A stretch of 64,000 nucleotides of DNA from Struthio camelus (taxonomy: Eukaryota; Chordata; Aves; Struthioniformes; Struthionidae). The position numbers and the translations under genes were made by a program. The notes beneath the pieces are model-generated. The model searched no databases, was not told the origin of the DNA, and worked only from the letters and a program-made list of their open reading frames with translations. The stretch lies in the NCBI RefSeq assembly GCF_040807025.1, contig NC_090952.1, positions 23,123,068 to 23,187,067 of the forward strand. The letters are read 5' to 3'. The first letter of the stretch is position 1. The number at the start of each line of letters is the position of its first letter. Positions 13,801 through 28,800 of the stretch are shown here, in pieces.

Positions 13801-16800
13801 AAAAACTTCAAAGCAAAATTTGGATAGCTCACTTTGTATTTTAACAGAACACAATGCAGTTTTCATAAGACCATTAACACCTGCCTTTATATTATAAAGA
13901 TTATCTGTGAATATATACTCAATTTTAATCATTTTCACAAGCACTTGTATGAATATCCGAGTGTTCAAAATTACACAAGCACCCTCTCTCCCCAAAGGCT
14001 GCTTAACCGGCAAGGCAAAGAAGCAAAGGCAAGTTATAAATGTTATAGTTCAAAAATTTGGTATTTGCCATTCATGGTCTCATGATCCTTCCATAAGTTT
14101 TTCATGCAAGCAGAACTTTACACCCTGGGAATCAAAGGGACTGTATGTAAGTGCAGATATCTTTTAATGATCTATAACTAATGCCATTGCTGAATAGGTA
14201 GATAAACAACAATATAGTTTTTGTTTACCATTCAAACAACTTGCACTGTTCAGCACAGTTTTTAAAAAGATATAATCAGGTAATAACTGTCATCTTAAAA
14301 GTTACATGAATCAGAGCATGAACTTTTAAATTCCATACACTAGTTTGTGCTTCTTTGTAGAAGATCTACAGACCAAGCATTATTTTCATGTGGTAACAGA
14401 CAAACCACAGCGTACAGACAAGCAAAAATTGTCACGTTATTCATCGGTTATTTACTTAGTTCTAAATCTAAGTGTAGGATTTGAAGCACTAATTCTTCAA
14501 AATGATAGAGAATTCTGAAACAGCTGCAAAATTCATTTATATTAAAACCATTTACAATGAGCAAGTAAGTAGGATGCACATAACACAACCTTATCACTTC
14601 AGTTCTTCAGATGTCCGACATGTACATGATCTGAGCATAACTAATTTTACTTTGATTCACTGTATTACTGAAGTTTCTGGTACCTTACCATCTGTTATGA
14701 TGACATCCTGAAGATCTAAAATATTATTTGGAAGTTCTTTCAGTAATTTACATTCAGTCAGGCTTGGTTTCTTCCAAATAGCTTGTTCAAGCTCTATATC
14801 AATTGCACTGAAAAATGAAAGCAGTGTGTGCATTGTTACATTTTAAAAAGCTATTGATTGATATTTCCTGTATTTCCCATTTAATAAGCTAAAAATGTAA
14901 TTAATTAGCCTAATTTTGAAAACTGACTTGCAAGTCAATTCTGACGTAGCACTCATTTAGCATAGCGGGAGCAGAGCTTAAATACGAAAGCAATTGAAGA
15001 TGCATCGAAAAGTAGTGACATTCTGCCATTGCAGGGCAGAGAGCCATGGATGGATGGCACAACATGCTACAGTGTATTTGCTTCCCCTCTCTTCCTGAGC
15101 AAAAAGCCAGCTTCCTAGTAACCTGGCTTGCACTTGCTGCAGGTGATGAAAATGATGCAATATTGCCTTTTCCTGCAGCCCATGGTGGTTTGGCCCTGTA
15201 TATTTTCCGTCTTCCTTATCATGGCACTGTTGTGTGCCAATGCAAATTACCGTCTGAATTCCTACCACACAAAACCTTGCACTCCCTGCTGCTTCCCATG
15301 CAGGGACCAAAAGGAGATAATCTCTTAACTCACCAACTCCTTGTAGCAGACTGCAGAGGGTTTTTGCTGCAGCTGACCTCAGCTTTGGCAGCTGGATTTG
15401 TCAGTGGCCAGGAATAATTCCCCTTGTATGCTGTTTGTGAAAAGCTTGCTGGACAATCCATTAGAGCTGAGGACAAGACACAGAAAATCTTTGTAAAGAT
15501 TTAATAGTGAAAAGGAGACCTCCCTGACATCAAGGGACCCAGCTATGTCCTGAATATCTCTTCCTGCTGAGGCTGAGCTGTAATCTGTACCTCTTTTGCA
15601 GGCTGGATAGGAGTATTTTACAAGTTTACTGGCTGCAAGAAAATATTTTGCCTACATATTTTGCTTGCTATTTTAAGACCTGTTTCCCTTTTGTTTGATA
15701 AGGTCAGCTCTCAGGAAAAGTGCAGTTTTCCCAGCAACACAAACTGTATTTAATGACTGTAGATATGGTTGGCTTCGCTAATCTAACTGAACATGCTCTC
15801 AGACTGCCCTTCATTATCCAGACAATGTCTCTTCTCTCAGGCTTGTAGTTTTGTTCTCTACAGCTGATCTTCTGTAAGTCTTTGGCATCAAATGTATTTC
15901 TGAATTTCACGTACAGTCTGCCCTCCTTTATGTCTGGCTTACTTCTGTATTTTAAGGAGTGATAAGGATTGCATCCAGACCAACAAGGAGATCATTTGCA
16001 ATCTGAGACTTGATCCAAGAGAATGCCTGCAGCAGGTTTGGTTGGAGTGTTTGGCTCAAATCTCTCTCAATAGCCGGGATCTGGGGCACTGACAATAAGG
16101 GGCTCGTGGACTTGCAGCTGTATCAGCCTGACCTTCCCTGCATTGCAAAGGTGCTCAGACCTGCCTCTGTACTGGATTCAAGTTTAAGCCTACCCCCATT
16201 TGTCTAGAACTCAAGTTTTTGACCTTGATGTTGTTCCATAACATTCTATAGCTTGTGCACAGATGAGGTCAGCCTAGCTACTCGGAGGGATGTTTTCTAG
16301 CCCTAATCTCTCCACAAAGTTCGAATTTGATAAAACGCTTGCAGCCAGAGTTACAAAGCATGTTAATTTCCAATGAGATTTTAATTAGGTATTACCTATT
16401 GGCTTGACAGTCACGTCTTCAGATTTCACATATAATGATAACAATCCTTCCTCATAAGCGGCATTCAACAGCTGCTTTATCTTGAAACTCTGCTGTTCTT
16501 GTGTTTCAAGCGATGTGGCCTTTATAATGGCCTTACAGACATAGCTACAAGTATAATAACAAACAAGACCACAGTATTAGTAACACTTGAAGTGACTACA
16601 AAATTAAGGAGTAACCCAGAAAGTTATATTGAATTGCATAATTTAAATATATATTTTGTTCACAATAAGTGTGATCCTATGGCAAATACCACTTTTTATA
16701 GGCACCAATACCTTACCACTGGAAATGCTTAATGAAGTGCAACTTATTGGAAATACAGGTACAAGAGTCTATTTACTGTTTCGTGGTAAACACTTCAAAA

Positions 16801-19800
16801 ACTTTCCTAATCCTGTTGTCTTGGCAAAGGAATATCTTTGTCACAAGTAAGCCTTTTTTCAACCATGTTTTAAATTTTGGAGTGAGCTATTCATAAAACA
16901 ACGAGGTACTTACAGTACCTCTGTGTCCAAAGAGAGGTGGCAGACTCCAAGGCTCCCTGGAAAACAAAGATTTAGCTAACTGTCTTTCAGTGTCTCCACG
17001 GGCTTCCGGATTTTTCTCCTCAAAAGAGCTAATCTCTTGGACAGCTATGTTTGTTGACCTAAGGAGGTTTGGAAAGGCTGCATCTCTCTTTAAGTGGCTT
17101 CAGATATGGCAGATGGAACAAGCAAGAAACCCCCTCTCAGTTGTGGGTGGATCACCTTAATGGACCTCTAATTTAACTGAGGGGTGATGCAGGAGACTTC
17201 GTCAGGACCGGGATGTTTCAAGTAGTTCCAACTCCCTCATGTTTTTACGTAGTTGTTGCCCGCTCAGTATGGCTTTTGGGGTAAAGCATTAACATCCCTC
17301 TGAAGGTGAAGCTCCTCTTCCTTTTCTGGCTCAGGGGATTGCACAGTCAGAAGTCAATCAGGATTTCCTTCAGAAGAGGTGCAGGATTCATCCTGGCAGA
17401 CTAGTTGGTCACTCTCAAGCAATACACTCTCCCACTCCCTGTTCTAGCTCCAGTGCAGGACATTGCTCACAGCCAGCTCTTATGGGGCGGCACAAAGCCT
17501 CCTGGCTCGTCATGGTAGCATTTTGAGGTTCCCAAGAGATGGGGTACAAATGGGAAACCTCAGATACTCAAATAAGTTTCCTTGAGTGAGGCATTACTGT
17601 GGGTCTGATTCCTCATGCGCTTTCCTATTTAGACAGCTAAAGGCTCCCCAATTACCCCGAAACAAAAACAATCAAGGAGGGGCATAATCCCTCCTCAGCT
17701 GATTTATGAGCAGGCTGCTAGCAGGGCAATCAATCTGATCAATCAATATGAACTATGAGAATCCAGTTCATAACCATGGGTCCTACCTTTGTGACTGCTG
17801 CTTTATCTTCATCTTCAGTTCACGTAACAGGACACAAAAAGTTAGAAGCTGGTTAGAATCAAATATCTCGAAGGTAATTGGATTTTAAGGAAAGCAAACA
17901 ACAGAAGCTCAATATGCTCATTAAAATACAGCTTATTGCTCTAAATACTATTAGGACTTGACCACCTAGAGTAGCCTTTGTTTCACAGTACTTCCAGAGG
18001 TAAATTAAGTCAAGATAAAACATAGCACGTTGATGCTGAGTCATGCCGACAGCAGAGTAGATCTAATGTTGCTCAGCGAGTATGTTCACCAGCACGCTAT
18101 TCCGAAGTGGACTTCTTGCAAATAGTGCCCGGCACATCTGGTATTCCTCTGTCTTACACAGAACATTTCAATATCTATTGAGACTCAGTGACTCTCCAGC
18201 CCAATTATTTACATGGGGGTAGACCCACCAGATTGAAGGTCGATATGTAATAATTTCTACAGAACCCAGTAACATCAGCAGATAGAAGAACTAAACTCCA
18301 ATCTCCCACGTGGCTAAAAAAGACCAGCTAAAATCAGTATTTTACTGCAGCAGTTTTACAAATCTGTTCTCTCTTTTCCTTTGCTTTACTTGAGTATCTT
18401 AAAAAGAAGAAAATCACTGTTCAGTCAAGTAGAATATGTCACATCTAATGAAAACCAGTTTTTGTTTTTCTATTTTAAGGAGAAACCCTCCCACCCCACT
18501 ACTACCTTGGAATATTGTCATTCAATCTGATAGATGCCAAAGATCAGCTGGGAGATTGTTGTGGGGAGGGACGCTTTTCCTTGTATGGGTGTGTACTTTC
18601 CAATGCAGACGCTAAACTGAAAAATCATTAACTTTCACAGCTTTGTAAAGCATTTGCAGCTGATGGACCTCTGCTAGCCATGGTCTTTGGCATGCAAATA
18701 ATTCAGCAACGCTGGACAGCTGCTACTCTGTTCTGTGGTCTTCTGTGCGTACCTCCAAACAACATATCTGGAGAACTCAGCTACAAACCTGGTTTCTCCA
18801 GCCCTCCCCCCAGTCATCTCCTCTGTAAGCACACAGAGCCTTTGCCTTCAAATGAAAACCAAAAGTCAGGAGCATGAGATCCAAAGGGCTTTCTCCAGAG
18901 ACTTTGAATTCATTTATGAGTTAATTTGGTACGAGAATCTTTCTTTCTCCACAAACTACCAGACCAGCCAGCCGGGTCGGCTACAGTCAAACTTGGTCTC
19001 ATTCCTTGATCACAAAATGACTCAAAACTACAGCATCTCAGAGTTCCTGAGATGCAACCAGAACTATTATATCCCCTATGCAAAGATAAGAAAAAGTAAG
19101 TTTTAAAATCAGAAAATAATAAATTACATACACGAGTCCTCCTATGGACAGTCCTTTGTTGAGAATTACCGCTGCAAGAAAAACAGACTAGATTAATTAT
19201 TTCATAATAAGCATATAAATAGACCATGTCACATTTCATTATCACCTAAAGAAAATGTCTTGTGACCACTATGGGGCAGACCTTGCAGCAGAGAAGTCAT
19301 CATGAATTCAGCACATATATATCTACATAAATCTCCAAAAACAAGTGCTGTAACAGATTGGTGGCCAGATAGAAGCCTCTTCTTCCAGAACAGGACCCGT
19401 GACAGTGGCGTTACAACTCCCATCTTGCTCCCCTTGTCACAGGACCATGGTATCTCTAATACGGTCCAGCTAGTCCCATCCAGCCCAGCAGGAGCAGGAG
19501 GGATGCAAAGTACCTTTGAAAGCATATTCTAAGTGTATTCCATCTCCCTACAACATCTTACATTAAAAGATCAATTATTCAACAATAAAAGACTCTATCA
19601 GTGTACGAATTGTCTGTACGATGTTTCCTGTTCTTCTGATGAGCAACACTGCCTCACACTTTAAAAAAATGTTTCATCTGTTAACGCCTTGGAGACATTT
19701 AAGCATTATAATTTTTATACGGGGGCTGAAGATTCAAGGGTGAATCAATTGTTAGCCAATCTTTATTTCCCATTCCATTTCTTTTCTTAAAGTTTTCAGA

Positions 19801-22800
19801 ATCTGATTCACTTCATGTAAACAGTACAATATTTTATTGTATTGTTGTCATTTATAGAGCAAGCAGTAACTGGGGAAGTCAGAGAAGAGGGTAGGAAGTC
19901 AAAATATGCATAAAATGATACAACTGTCTCTAAGTCTGTACAAGTGGCACTTTTATCAGTCCAAGAATTGCTAAAATCCCTCTCTGGTCAGATACATATA
20001 TAGGTGGGTTAGGCTGAAAGATACCACATGCGAGTTCTTGTGCAAAATACCATTGCTTCTGAAAAGGGACTTGGGACTGCAGTATTCTTTCCTTAGATGT
20101 TGTCATGATTAGAGCCAATGTTTACTTACTTAGACAAACCAGACAGCCCATCTATGACCTTCACTTTGTGAGTGCATGTGACCCCTAACTTCCTCTGCAT
20201 TCAGGTGCAATGGTTGAAACACAGGAAGGTCCATCTGCATCTGAGGAAAAACTTCTTGACTGTGAGGGTGACAGAGCACTGGAACAGGTTGCCCAGAGAG
20301 GTTGTGGAGTCTCCTTCGCTGCAGATGTTCAAAAGCCATCTGGACACAATCCTGGATAACAGGCTCTAGGTGACCCTGCTTGAGCAGGGGGGTTGGACTA
20401 GATGATCTCCAGAGGTCCCTTCCAACCTCAACCATTCTGTGCTTCTGTGAAATAGGTGTTCAGCAGTATTAACGTGAATGTTGCAGGTACTGTTGCTCTG
20501 CCTTACTTTCCATCTTCTGCAATTGATGCACTTCCTGAATTGCCAGGATGGCATATCAGAACATACCAGCACATGTGACTCCTTGCTCACACCTCCACAG
20601 AAGTAGCAAAGGTCTTCACTTTCATCATCCTGAACTTTCCTGTATAAACCAAATTCTACGGGCAGAGATGAGTTCTCGGTTTGGCTGCAGGTACTTGCCA
20701 TGCATTAGGCAGGATACATATTTTCAGATGAAGTGAATCCGATAAATAAAATGTGGATGTTCCAGATGATCACATTTGCATAGATCTGGGGATCTGGTTT
20801 ACACCGTTGTCACAGGACTGAGCATTTGCGAAATGAGCATATAGAACCTGACTGCAATTTTTCTCAAAGGACAGTACTGAGGTAATATCACAATACAGCC
20901 AGAGGCTTACCTGACTTTGAAATTTGTCATGACAAATTCATCTCCAGAAAATAAGGTATTAAACTGGAAAGAAAACAGTAACATCTTTATTAACTTGGTA
21001 TATTGATATGTTAACAAGAGCTGCTTGTAAATTTGAAATTGTCATCAAAATTCTAAATCCCAGTGCAAAAGGCTAGAAATATTTGCAAAAGTTACACTTT
21101 CCCCTTCCTTATGAATTTATCTTGTTAAAAATGTGCTGGATAACATAATTATGAAATGCCATCATATTATTACACAGTCACGTATTTCTGTGTTGTCCCA
21201 TAAGGTTGCATTTTATACCAGCTGTCCTCATCATCTGATTCTTTCCTCATCCTTATTTATTTCTGAAAAGTAACTCACCCAATTTTTAACAAGCCTCGTT
21301 GCATCATAGTAATCAGGAGTTCTCTCAGTTTCGTAGAAAAGAGAAAAGTTCATGTCCACGTTATAGAATCTAACTGTAATAAGAGAACATAAGGGAGATG
21401 CATCCTGCAGTTCGCATAGAAGGCTACTTGCACCCCTTCCCTTCTTTTCACCCCTTGGGTTAGCCACGGTTGTGTTTCCCATTCCCACACTCACTGGGGC
21501 TCTTCAGGCAACCCTACGCTTGAAGTGTTTAACTCTGGATTACTACTGAGGAAAACTACCACTTGGGAAGGGAGCCTTAAACTCCTCAGGATAGGAGTAT
21601 TTGGGACAGGACTTACCATTTTTCTGCCTCAGTCAGGGCAAGGTTCACAGTGAACATCAGCTTCACACATTTCCCTCCTGCTTGGCACGAGGCTCGTGGT
21701 TCACACAGTCACTGTGTAGTTGCGTGAACTCTCTTACTCTGCAGCTTCACACACCAAGTTTGCGGGGCCCTGACTAGCTCTGTCTGGCACATGGCAGAGA
21801 GCAGGGGGAAGGGCTGTGCTGTGTCCCCAGGCTGGCTGGTACGCACAGCCACCATCTCAAAGAAATCAGATGTTGTCACATCCATAGAGGTCCCAGGGAG
21901 AGGTATGGCCTTTTCTCCAGTAGTAATTCAATCTCCAGTGCAAATTGTCAAAACTCAACATGCTGAAATACACCTTGTTCCAGTTCTAGCAACGTTCAAA
22001 TGCAGCAATAGCTCAGCTGTCAGAAGGAGCTTTGCCTGTCCATCCTGCTTGGAACTGAGCACCTTACTGCACTGCTTGCAGGAACAGGCCTTGGTAACTA
22101 ACAAATCCTAACAGGACAAACGAAGTCTCACTAACATTTGGGCTCATGAAGAATATTGAGTGCTTAAGGTCTGCTTTTTAAGCATCATGGGGAACCATTG
22201 CTGTTATTTCTACCACATGTCTATCAGTCTCCTGTTCACCCCATTTGGCCAAAATCAATATAGTTTTGGTGAGTATCTTGTTAATACTTCTCTAATCCGA
22301 TCTACCAATTCTGATCTACTTGCTCTTCTGGGACTGCATCAGTCCAGTCCTCCTTCTGTACAATTCAACTGCTTTAAAAGAAATAATAACGGTATAATGT
22401 TGGAATAATCCGATGAGATTCCCATGCCCTAAGGGTGATGGATACAAGAAAATGGGAACACTGAGTCTGGCTCAGTATTTTTGTCAGGGGTCTTTCAGCA
22501 TATACTTTAAAAATTTTCCTAGGACTTGCGGAATACACTCTTGCTACCTTCTATTCAAGGATATAGAAGATTCATTTGATGGTAAAAAGTTACTCGGGAG
22601 TCTTGCAACCATCTGGAACACCTACCGGTTCAAGGCAAATAACCATATTACTCTAATTTTGTAGCACTGTATATACATAGCCTCAATGTTTCTTTTTTTC
22701 CTTTTCCTCATATCTGGAACTGTAAGGCTTTTAAAATAAAACTAAAATATAGGGAAGTTAAAAGGGTCTAACGGTCAATTTATCACAGCTTAACAAACAA

Positions 22801-25800
22801 AGATGTATCAGCTGAACTAGGGTTAATAGTTGTGGGTGCACTGACTTTGCTTCTACTGTGTGCTAAGAATGCGTAGGGTCAGATAGGACGACCTGCTGAC
22901 ATACAATAGCTTGCTAAGCAGTAATAGCTTAAGCATGTGACTGAGCCTTAAACTTTCATGGGTATGGCATCAATCAGTGTCAGCGATGATTGTGTCCCCA
23001 TTTAAAACAGTCTCCTCTAGAAAGGCACTTACGTGGAATGGTAACATTGGTATTACTCGTCGGAGATAACAGAAGCACTGTAGGAGCGCTTGTTGACAAC
23101 GCTTCATTTGAGCCTGCTGAAAAGAATATTAAAAGGCCTAAAAATCGACAGTGGCAAAAAGTGTAAGCAAGAACATAGTTCATATGAGAGAGACAGTCCT
23201 TGAGCAAAGGTCATTGTAACAAAGAACAGTTCTTATTCCATGGACTTCCACAGAGTAAAGGCAAAGGAGGGGACACAGATCTGTGCACTGGTTTTGTGGA
23301 TTTCTCCAGCGGTAACTAGAGTCTAACAAGGGAGAAAATTGGATTTGCGGAGTTTAGGTCACAGGGAAGACCAGAGCCTGTGCAACATTATCTTTTCATG
23401 TTGCTTATGGTGAAAAGCTGTTAACTGTCTGTTAACTGTTTCTTGCTTGTGTAATCTGTGCCAGTTTTCAGGAAAAGGCATTTGTCAGACACATCATGCT
23501 AACGGGTTAACAGGCAGTCATGATTGTAAAATGCACATTGATATTCACAGTCTTTGGTTTAATGATAACCTGGCATAAGAATTCCCATTACAAACACCCA
23601 GCCATCCTTCCTGTCATTTTCCAAGTAAAGAATTCTGAGAATTAGTTCTTGGCTAATTTTCCTTGAACTGAATCACCTTGTCAAATCAGATACGATTTTT
23701 GCATTTCACATGCAATCTGCCACATCATCAGGCAGATGAGGACACAACAGGTAATGCTTGTTCACATGTACTACAGAAAATTGCAATGAACCGAATCAGT
23801 GTATAACATTACAGGCCTCAATGATGAAAGAAGAGCATGATCACAACATTTTGCTCTTGAGGTGCAGTTTCCTTGCTATGCTGGTAATTTGTGTTTCTCT
23901 TCACTCATATGAATGTCAGAGACTTGACAAACTAGCTCTGCCTAACAGAAATAAATTTAACACGTGAAAATATGTTTTCCACATACAAAGCCAAATATCT
24001 GTGAATAAGGAGTGTGGTCAGAAATAAGTTGGGTATTGCCATGCTTCATAAAACCTGGTTTTCTCTATTGTAGTTCAAAGTAAGAGGAATCACCCATGCT
24101 GAAAATATAATGGCCCATCTCTGACCCATTCAAATCAAGGGCAGCACATCTACAGACAAGAACAGAAACAGGATCTGTTAACAATTTGAAGCAATAGTCT
24201 CCTATTTTTATCCTAAATAGCTTCAGATTACTTTGTGAAGCAGAAAGGACACCCGAAGTCAAAAGACCCTTCTGAACAGGCACATTATGATACACAGTCT
24301 TTCTGCTTCCTGGATGAACAGGCAATTTTACCAACTGCATTAAGTCACAGGCTGTGCACTCAGCATAAAGTTGAACTGGAGCAATTTCGAAGTTCTCACT
24401 TCATGAACAAGAGAACAAGAAAGCTATCTGAACTCCAGACCCAAGCTGTGTCTTCAAGGTTGGCTGTTGCAGACTAAGCTCAGACCTTTCAGTCTGCTTC
24501 CTAAGCCTCCAAATGCTCTTCCGAGGTGCCAGTCTGTTTTGCTGTCATTGTGTGATCTGAGGGACAGCAAACTTTCAGTACCAGTAGTATCAACAGCACA
24601 GGCAACACATTCAGAACTGACAGTGTGCTGAGCCAGGACAGCTTTGCCCACCAGAAGACAGTCGGACAGTGGAATGAGAAGTGGGAAAGATGTTCAGGTT
24701 CTTCCAAAGACCAAACTAGTCTACTAGTAAATCGCTGCTCTTGTCCCTATGCCTGTGAGATGTCAGAGGGATCTGCTGTGCTTTTGTAGAGTAGTGTTCT
24801 TGTAGCGTAGTCCCTCTTTCCCCCCAGGTGTCCAGAAAGCTGTAAAAATAGCAAGCCATTTTTTCCTAAGATGCTTGATGAATCTTAGGTTATAATTTGG
24901 GTGGTTCTTCTCTTTACTCAGACCTTCTGCTTCTGAGGTAGCACGGAACTGCTGGAAATAAGAGGACTAATTTACTCTGCCTCACTCTTCTCTTCTACTA
25001 AAACGTAGCAACTCCAGGAGCAGGCTGTCACATGGCCATTTCAAATCATTTGCCTGCAATAGGTCAGAAACATGACCTGACATAATGGTTATTTGCTGAT
25101 TCTTTATTTGGAAAGGAGCCGCAGGCTTGAATCATCTAGCTGCAAGACAGACCCAGACATTCAGTATACAAAGCTCCCACTGATAGCCACTAACAGCATT
25201 TGACATACACATGGGTATAGTATGCAGAAGCCAGGAAGTCAGAAATGCCCACCAAATTAAAAACAAAACTCTAGAGACAGAGGAAAATAGCTCCACTAAA
25301 CAACACGAATAGATTAAGCTATTGGGCTGTGCTTCTTCCTCCAGCACCCATGCAAACCAAGCCCTCTCTGTCCTCACAGCGCACACACACACTACAGTGA
25401 GAATGCAAAGAGCAAAACATTGACTATCTGTCCCCAAGTGCTGGGGGGAACCTGATATTTCAGCCTTCCTAGTGACTTTTTTTAAACTCCACAGCCTAAC
25501 CTTCTAGGGGAAACCCACATGTTTTCCTGTGACGTGAAGCTGCACCCACGAGTTCTTTGAGCCCCGCTGGATGATAAAACACATAATTACTCCCTGGTTT
25601 CAGGCCGACAGAAACAGTGGAAGAAAATGAACGTCTCACTGTAAGTTTCTTCTAGAGTCTACTGGCTTATAAAACCTCATAGGGATAAGCCAAATTCTGG
25701 TATCTTCAGCTGTGTAAATCCAAAGTAATTCCACTGATTTTACTAATAATAATACCAAAATTGAAATCACTGGATGATTTTAAGTTAAGGATAGCAGCAT

Positions 25801-28800
25801 GATTTAGTGTGGAACTTTACCCTGAGTCTGTAATGGTAACCACGGGCACTGGTAATCAATACTTCCATGGCAGTTGTTCTTTGGTCTCCAAAATAAACAA
25901 TATTTTTAAAGTTCACTAGTGATTTTTCAGTGTAAGACCATTCTCTGAACAGCAACGGACGGATCCAAGAACCTAGCTCTTATTCCATAACAAGCTGCCA
26001 CCGGTCCCTTCAGCTCACTGCATCAATACAAGTTTCCCACACACATCTAAGGACACAGGATAAAACAGGCGATGGGCAACAGCAGGCAGTGCTGGAGCAG
26101 GAAGGACATATCTATTTGAAGGACACAACAAAGAGAAATCAGGAAATGCATGAGTCCTTCACATTAGGGAGCTCGAGCCTTCATTTAACTTAAGCCGCCT
26201 CTGACAGTTACTGTCATACAGGAAGCACGATGAGAACACAGAAGGGCAAATGCTGTGCAGACATGCCCTACTATTAGAATATTTTTTCCTTACCTCTTAG
26301 AAATACAGACATGATTTTAGGCTAAGATCTACCAAGTTATAAGCCAAACCATTTGTAAATCGAGGGCTTAACTTGTTCTCTTGATTGTCAGTGCTACAGA
26401 TTTTCTCCAAACAGGAGAAGTCTGCATATAGCTGGGTAATTATGGGCTCTCTGTTCTTATTGTTAACAGCATAACGTTTCAAAAAGCATTGCCTTGGGGG
26501 TGATGTATGATATCACCCAGTGTCAGCCAGGATGAATCAGAAAAATCCGCTAGGGGAAAAAAAAAAAATTACAGGAATGGACAAACCAAACCAATCCTAT
26601 TCTAATTAGGAATGTAACTCACAATGCAGTTTTCATCTCCTGACAAATCAAGCATAATTACAGCTTCACAGATTCTAATCTCTTTCTTTCTCTCTTTCTC
26701 ATTATCACCTGAAGAAAAAAAAGAAATGTTTATTCTCACATGCCAAGGATCATTACCAGCAAGCAGGTGTGGGACTAGCCACCTGCATCCTGTAACTTCA
26801 TTTGCTTTAATTAACATGCCCGTAATTCCCTTTAAGAAATGTGGGCTAAAGGGTGATGACAGATGAGCTCTGAAGCTAGAAAAATACTGGACGCTGACAT
26901 TTGGAAAGGCCCAGTCATGGATTTTGACATGATAATTTAATAGCTGGTTTGTTTGGCATTCTGCAAATAACCATGATTTCCAACAGAAGAACAGTAGAAA
27001 TTAGACCAACTAATAATAGGATTGTAATAAATATATTTTATGTTTTTAGTAGTCATCTCCAGATTTTACATCCCCTCTCTCAGATTATTTAAAATTAAGA
27101 AGAAAATCAGAAATCAGTGTGTGGGCGAGATGGGGGGGAGGAGATGAAACTGTGACTCACTGAGAGAATAAGAACACACACGCTTCTACTTTTGCACTTT
27201 CTAGAAAAGGCCCAGCTAAACTGGAAAAGTAAGGAATCACCTTCAAGAACTCAAGGAAACTCAAGGAACTTTTAAGGAAAAAGTAAAATAGTAACTTTAC
27301 TCTTCCTATCCTGCACAGTCAGTGCAATTGCTATCATAATGACTCATAAAAAGTCAACACACTTTTTTAAAGCTGCTTCCTGCTATATTCATATGAAAAA
27401 TTTCACTCACTGTACATAAATGAGAGTTGGCTTTTCAAAATTAACATAGAATTTCTAAAACACAAAATGCTGCACAGCTTCCCTGCACAGTTGCCTAAAC
27501 TACTGTTAGGGTGAAACAAGCACTGCAAACTGAAGCAGTACCCAGATATGTAAACAACATATCTAAATGGGAAAAAAAGCAAACTTGAAGCCAGTAATTG
27601 TCATAGGGCATAAGTGATAATTTCAGTTATGTCCTTAGCAATAAAACGGCACTGCAACATGACATTTCATTATGTAGCAACACTTCTGCACAATTATTTT
27701 TATACGTTTGCTTCAGATGTTTTCACAGAGCGTCCACGACCACCTATGCACAATGAATATAGATGAGTGCCAAGTACAGCTTCTCCTATCTGAAAAGTAG
27801 GACAGAAATCTCAGTATGTTTGTAACACTCACAGATATTTATACCACTCACTCCTATCTGTATTTAGTTTCTTGTCTGTATCTCCATGTGCGATATCTAG
27901 CTCATAAATTTCAGTTAATTAAATTAGGCAGTAGATTTACAGGGGAAGGAAAGGTCTTGACGAGATATGACGTGTGACAAGTTGTCAAGTATGATTAAAT
28001 TTTATGAACATCTCTGTAATTAAGGCTTCACAACAGTTATCCTGCTAATTGTTCTTGGGAAAGTTAGACTCCACAACCCTTGCCCCAGCGTGGAACGGCC
28101 ATCCACAGGTTCATAGCACCACGGGCAAGACTAGTCTCACTGCCTGTTAATGCGGCCCATCACTTCTGAGACAAACTGCCGTTTCCCCTTGAAGATAACC
28201 TTCAAATATTTAAGCCAACATTTTCCAGATTGAATATCCAATTCAGGCGGAATTGGAGAATTGTAACTAGAGCAAGTCTCCTGTTCCTGGGGACCATCTT
28301 AGAGGGGAAAAAAATGCTTTGTCCACATTGAAAACCTCTTTGGTGTGCCTTTTTTTGGACAGATCTAGCTTTTTCATACTTCTGAACAGATAGCTTGGAG
28401 TCAATGATGTGATTTGTCTCATTAAAAGTTTTCTCAAATTTACCCAAGTTATCATTGTTGAAAAATCAAAGTTCAAGAATGCTGAGTGGGGGTTTTGATT
28501 TTAGGTGCCAAACTCCCTGAAGTTTCCATCACTGAATGTAACTGAGCTTCTCATAACTCCTTGCCAAATCAAGTACACACCTTTCCCACAGTGTGAACGG
28601 GCCCAAGGGCAAAGGCAGCAACAGTGTTAATTGGAAAAAGGGAATGGGCTGAGCTTTCCCCCCTCCCTCCTCATCAGATCACGACCACCCTTCCCAGTCT
28701 GTGACACGAGAGAGGAAATAGCTCAGGCAGTAAGGAGTGCAGAAACAGGACTGCCCGGAGGAACGCAATGGGGCGAGGAGCCAGGAGACAGATGGGAAGG

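Larger units (their letters stand above)
16545..20910 (-). other. ADGRG4 4.4 kb intron within the SEA module
   Basis: This intron separates the second and third SEA exons. It contains a CR1 copy (20215-20452) and several open micro-exon-like stretches with good splice sites: 19132-19171, about 16914-16960, and about 17786-17848. None has residue similarity to the human segment of about 30 residues expected here. Direct joining across the intron is in phase. Confidence 0.7.

Noticed and set aside
15704..15910. Minus-strand frame with Cys/Trp spacing ([16 protein letters not shown]...) first considered as the HRM-like exon
   Set aside because: It lacks a usable acceptor and donor in phase. The exon at 15334-15466 matches the family far better and fits both phases.
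26623..26708. 86-base minus-strand stretch with an excellent acceptor (long T/C tract then CAG) and donor (GTGAGT), encoding [12 protein letters not shown]...
   Set aside because: It enters in phase 1 but exits in phase 0, so it cannot join the phase-1 linker exon without a frameshift. It is not Ser/Thr-rich and resembles no part of ADGRG4. It is probably a cryptic pseudo-exon.
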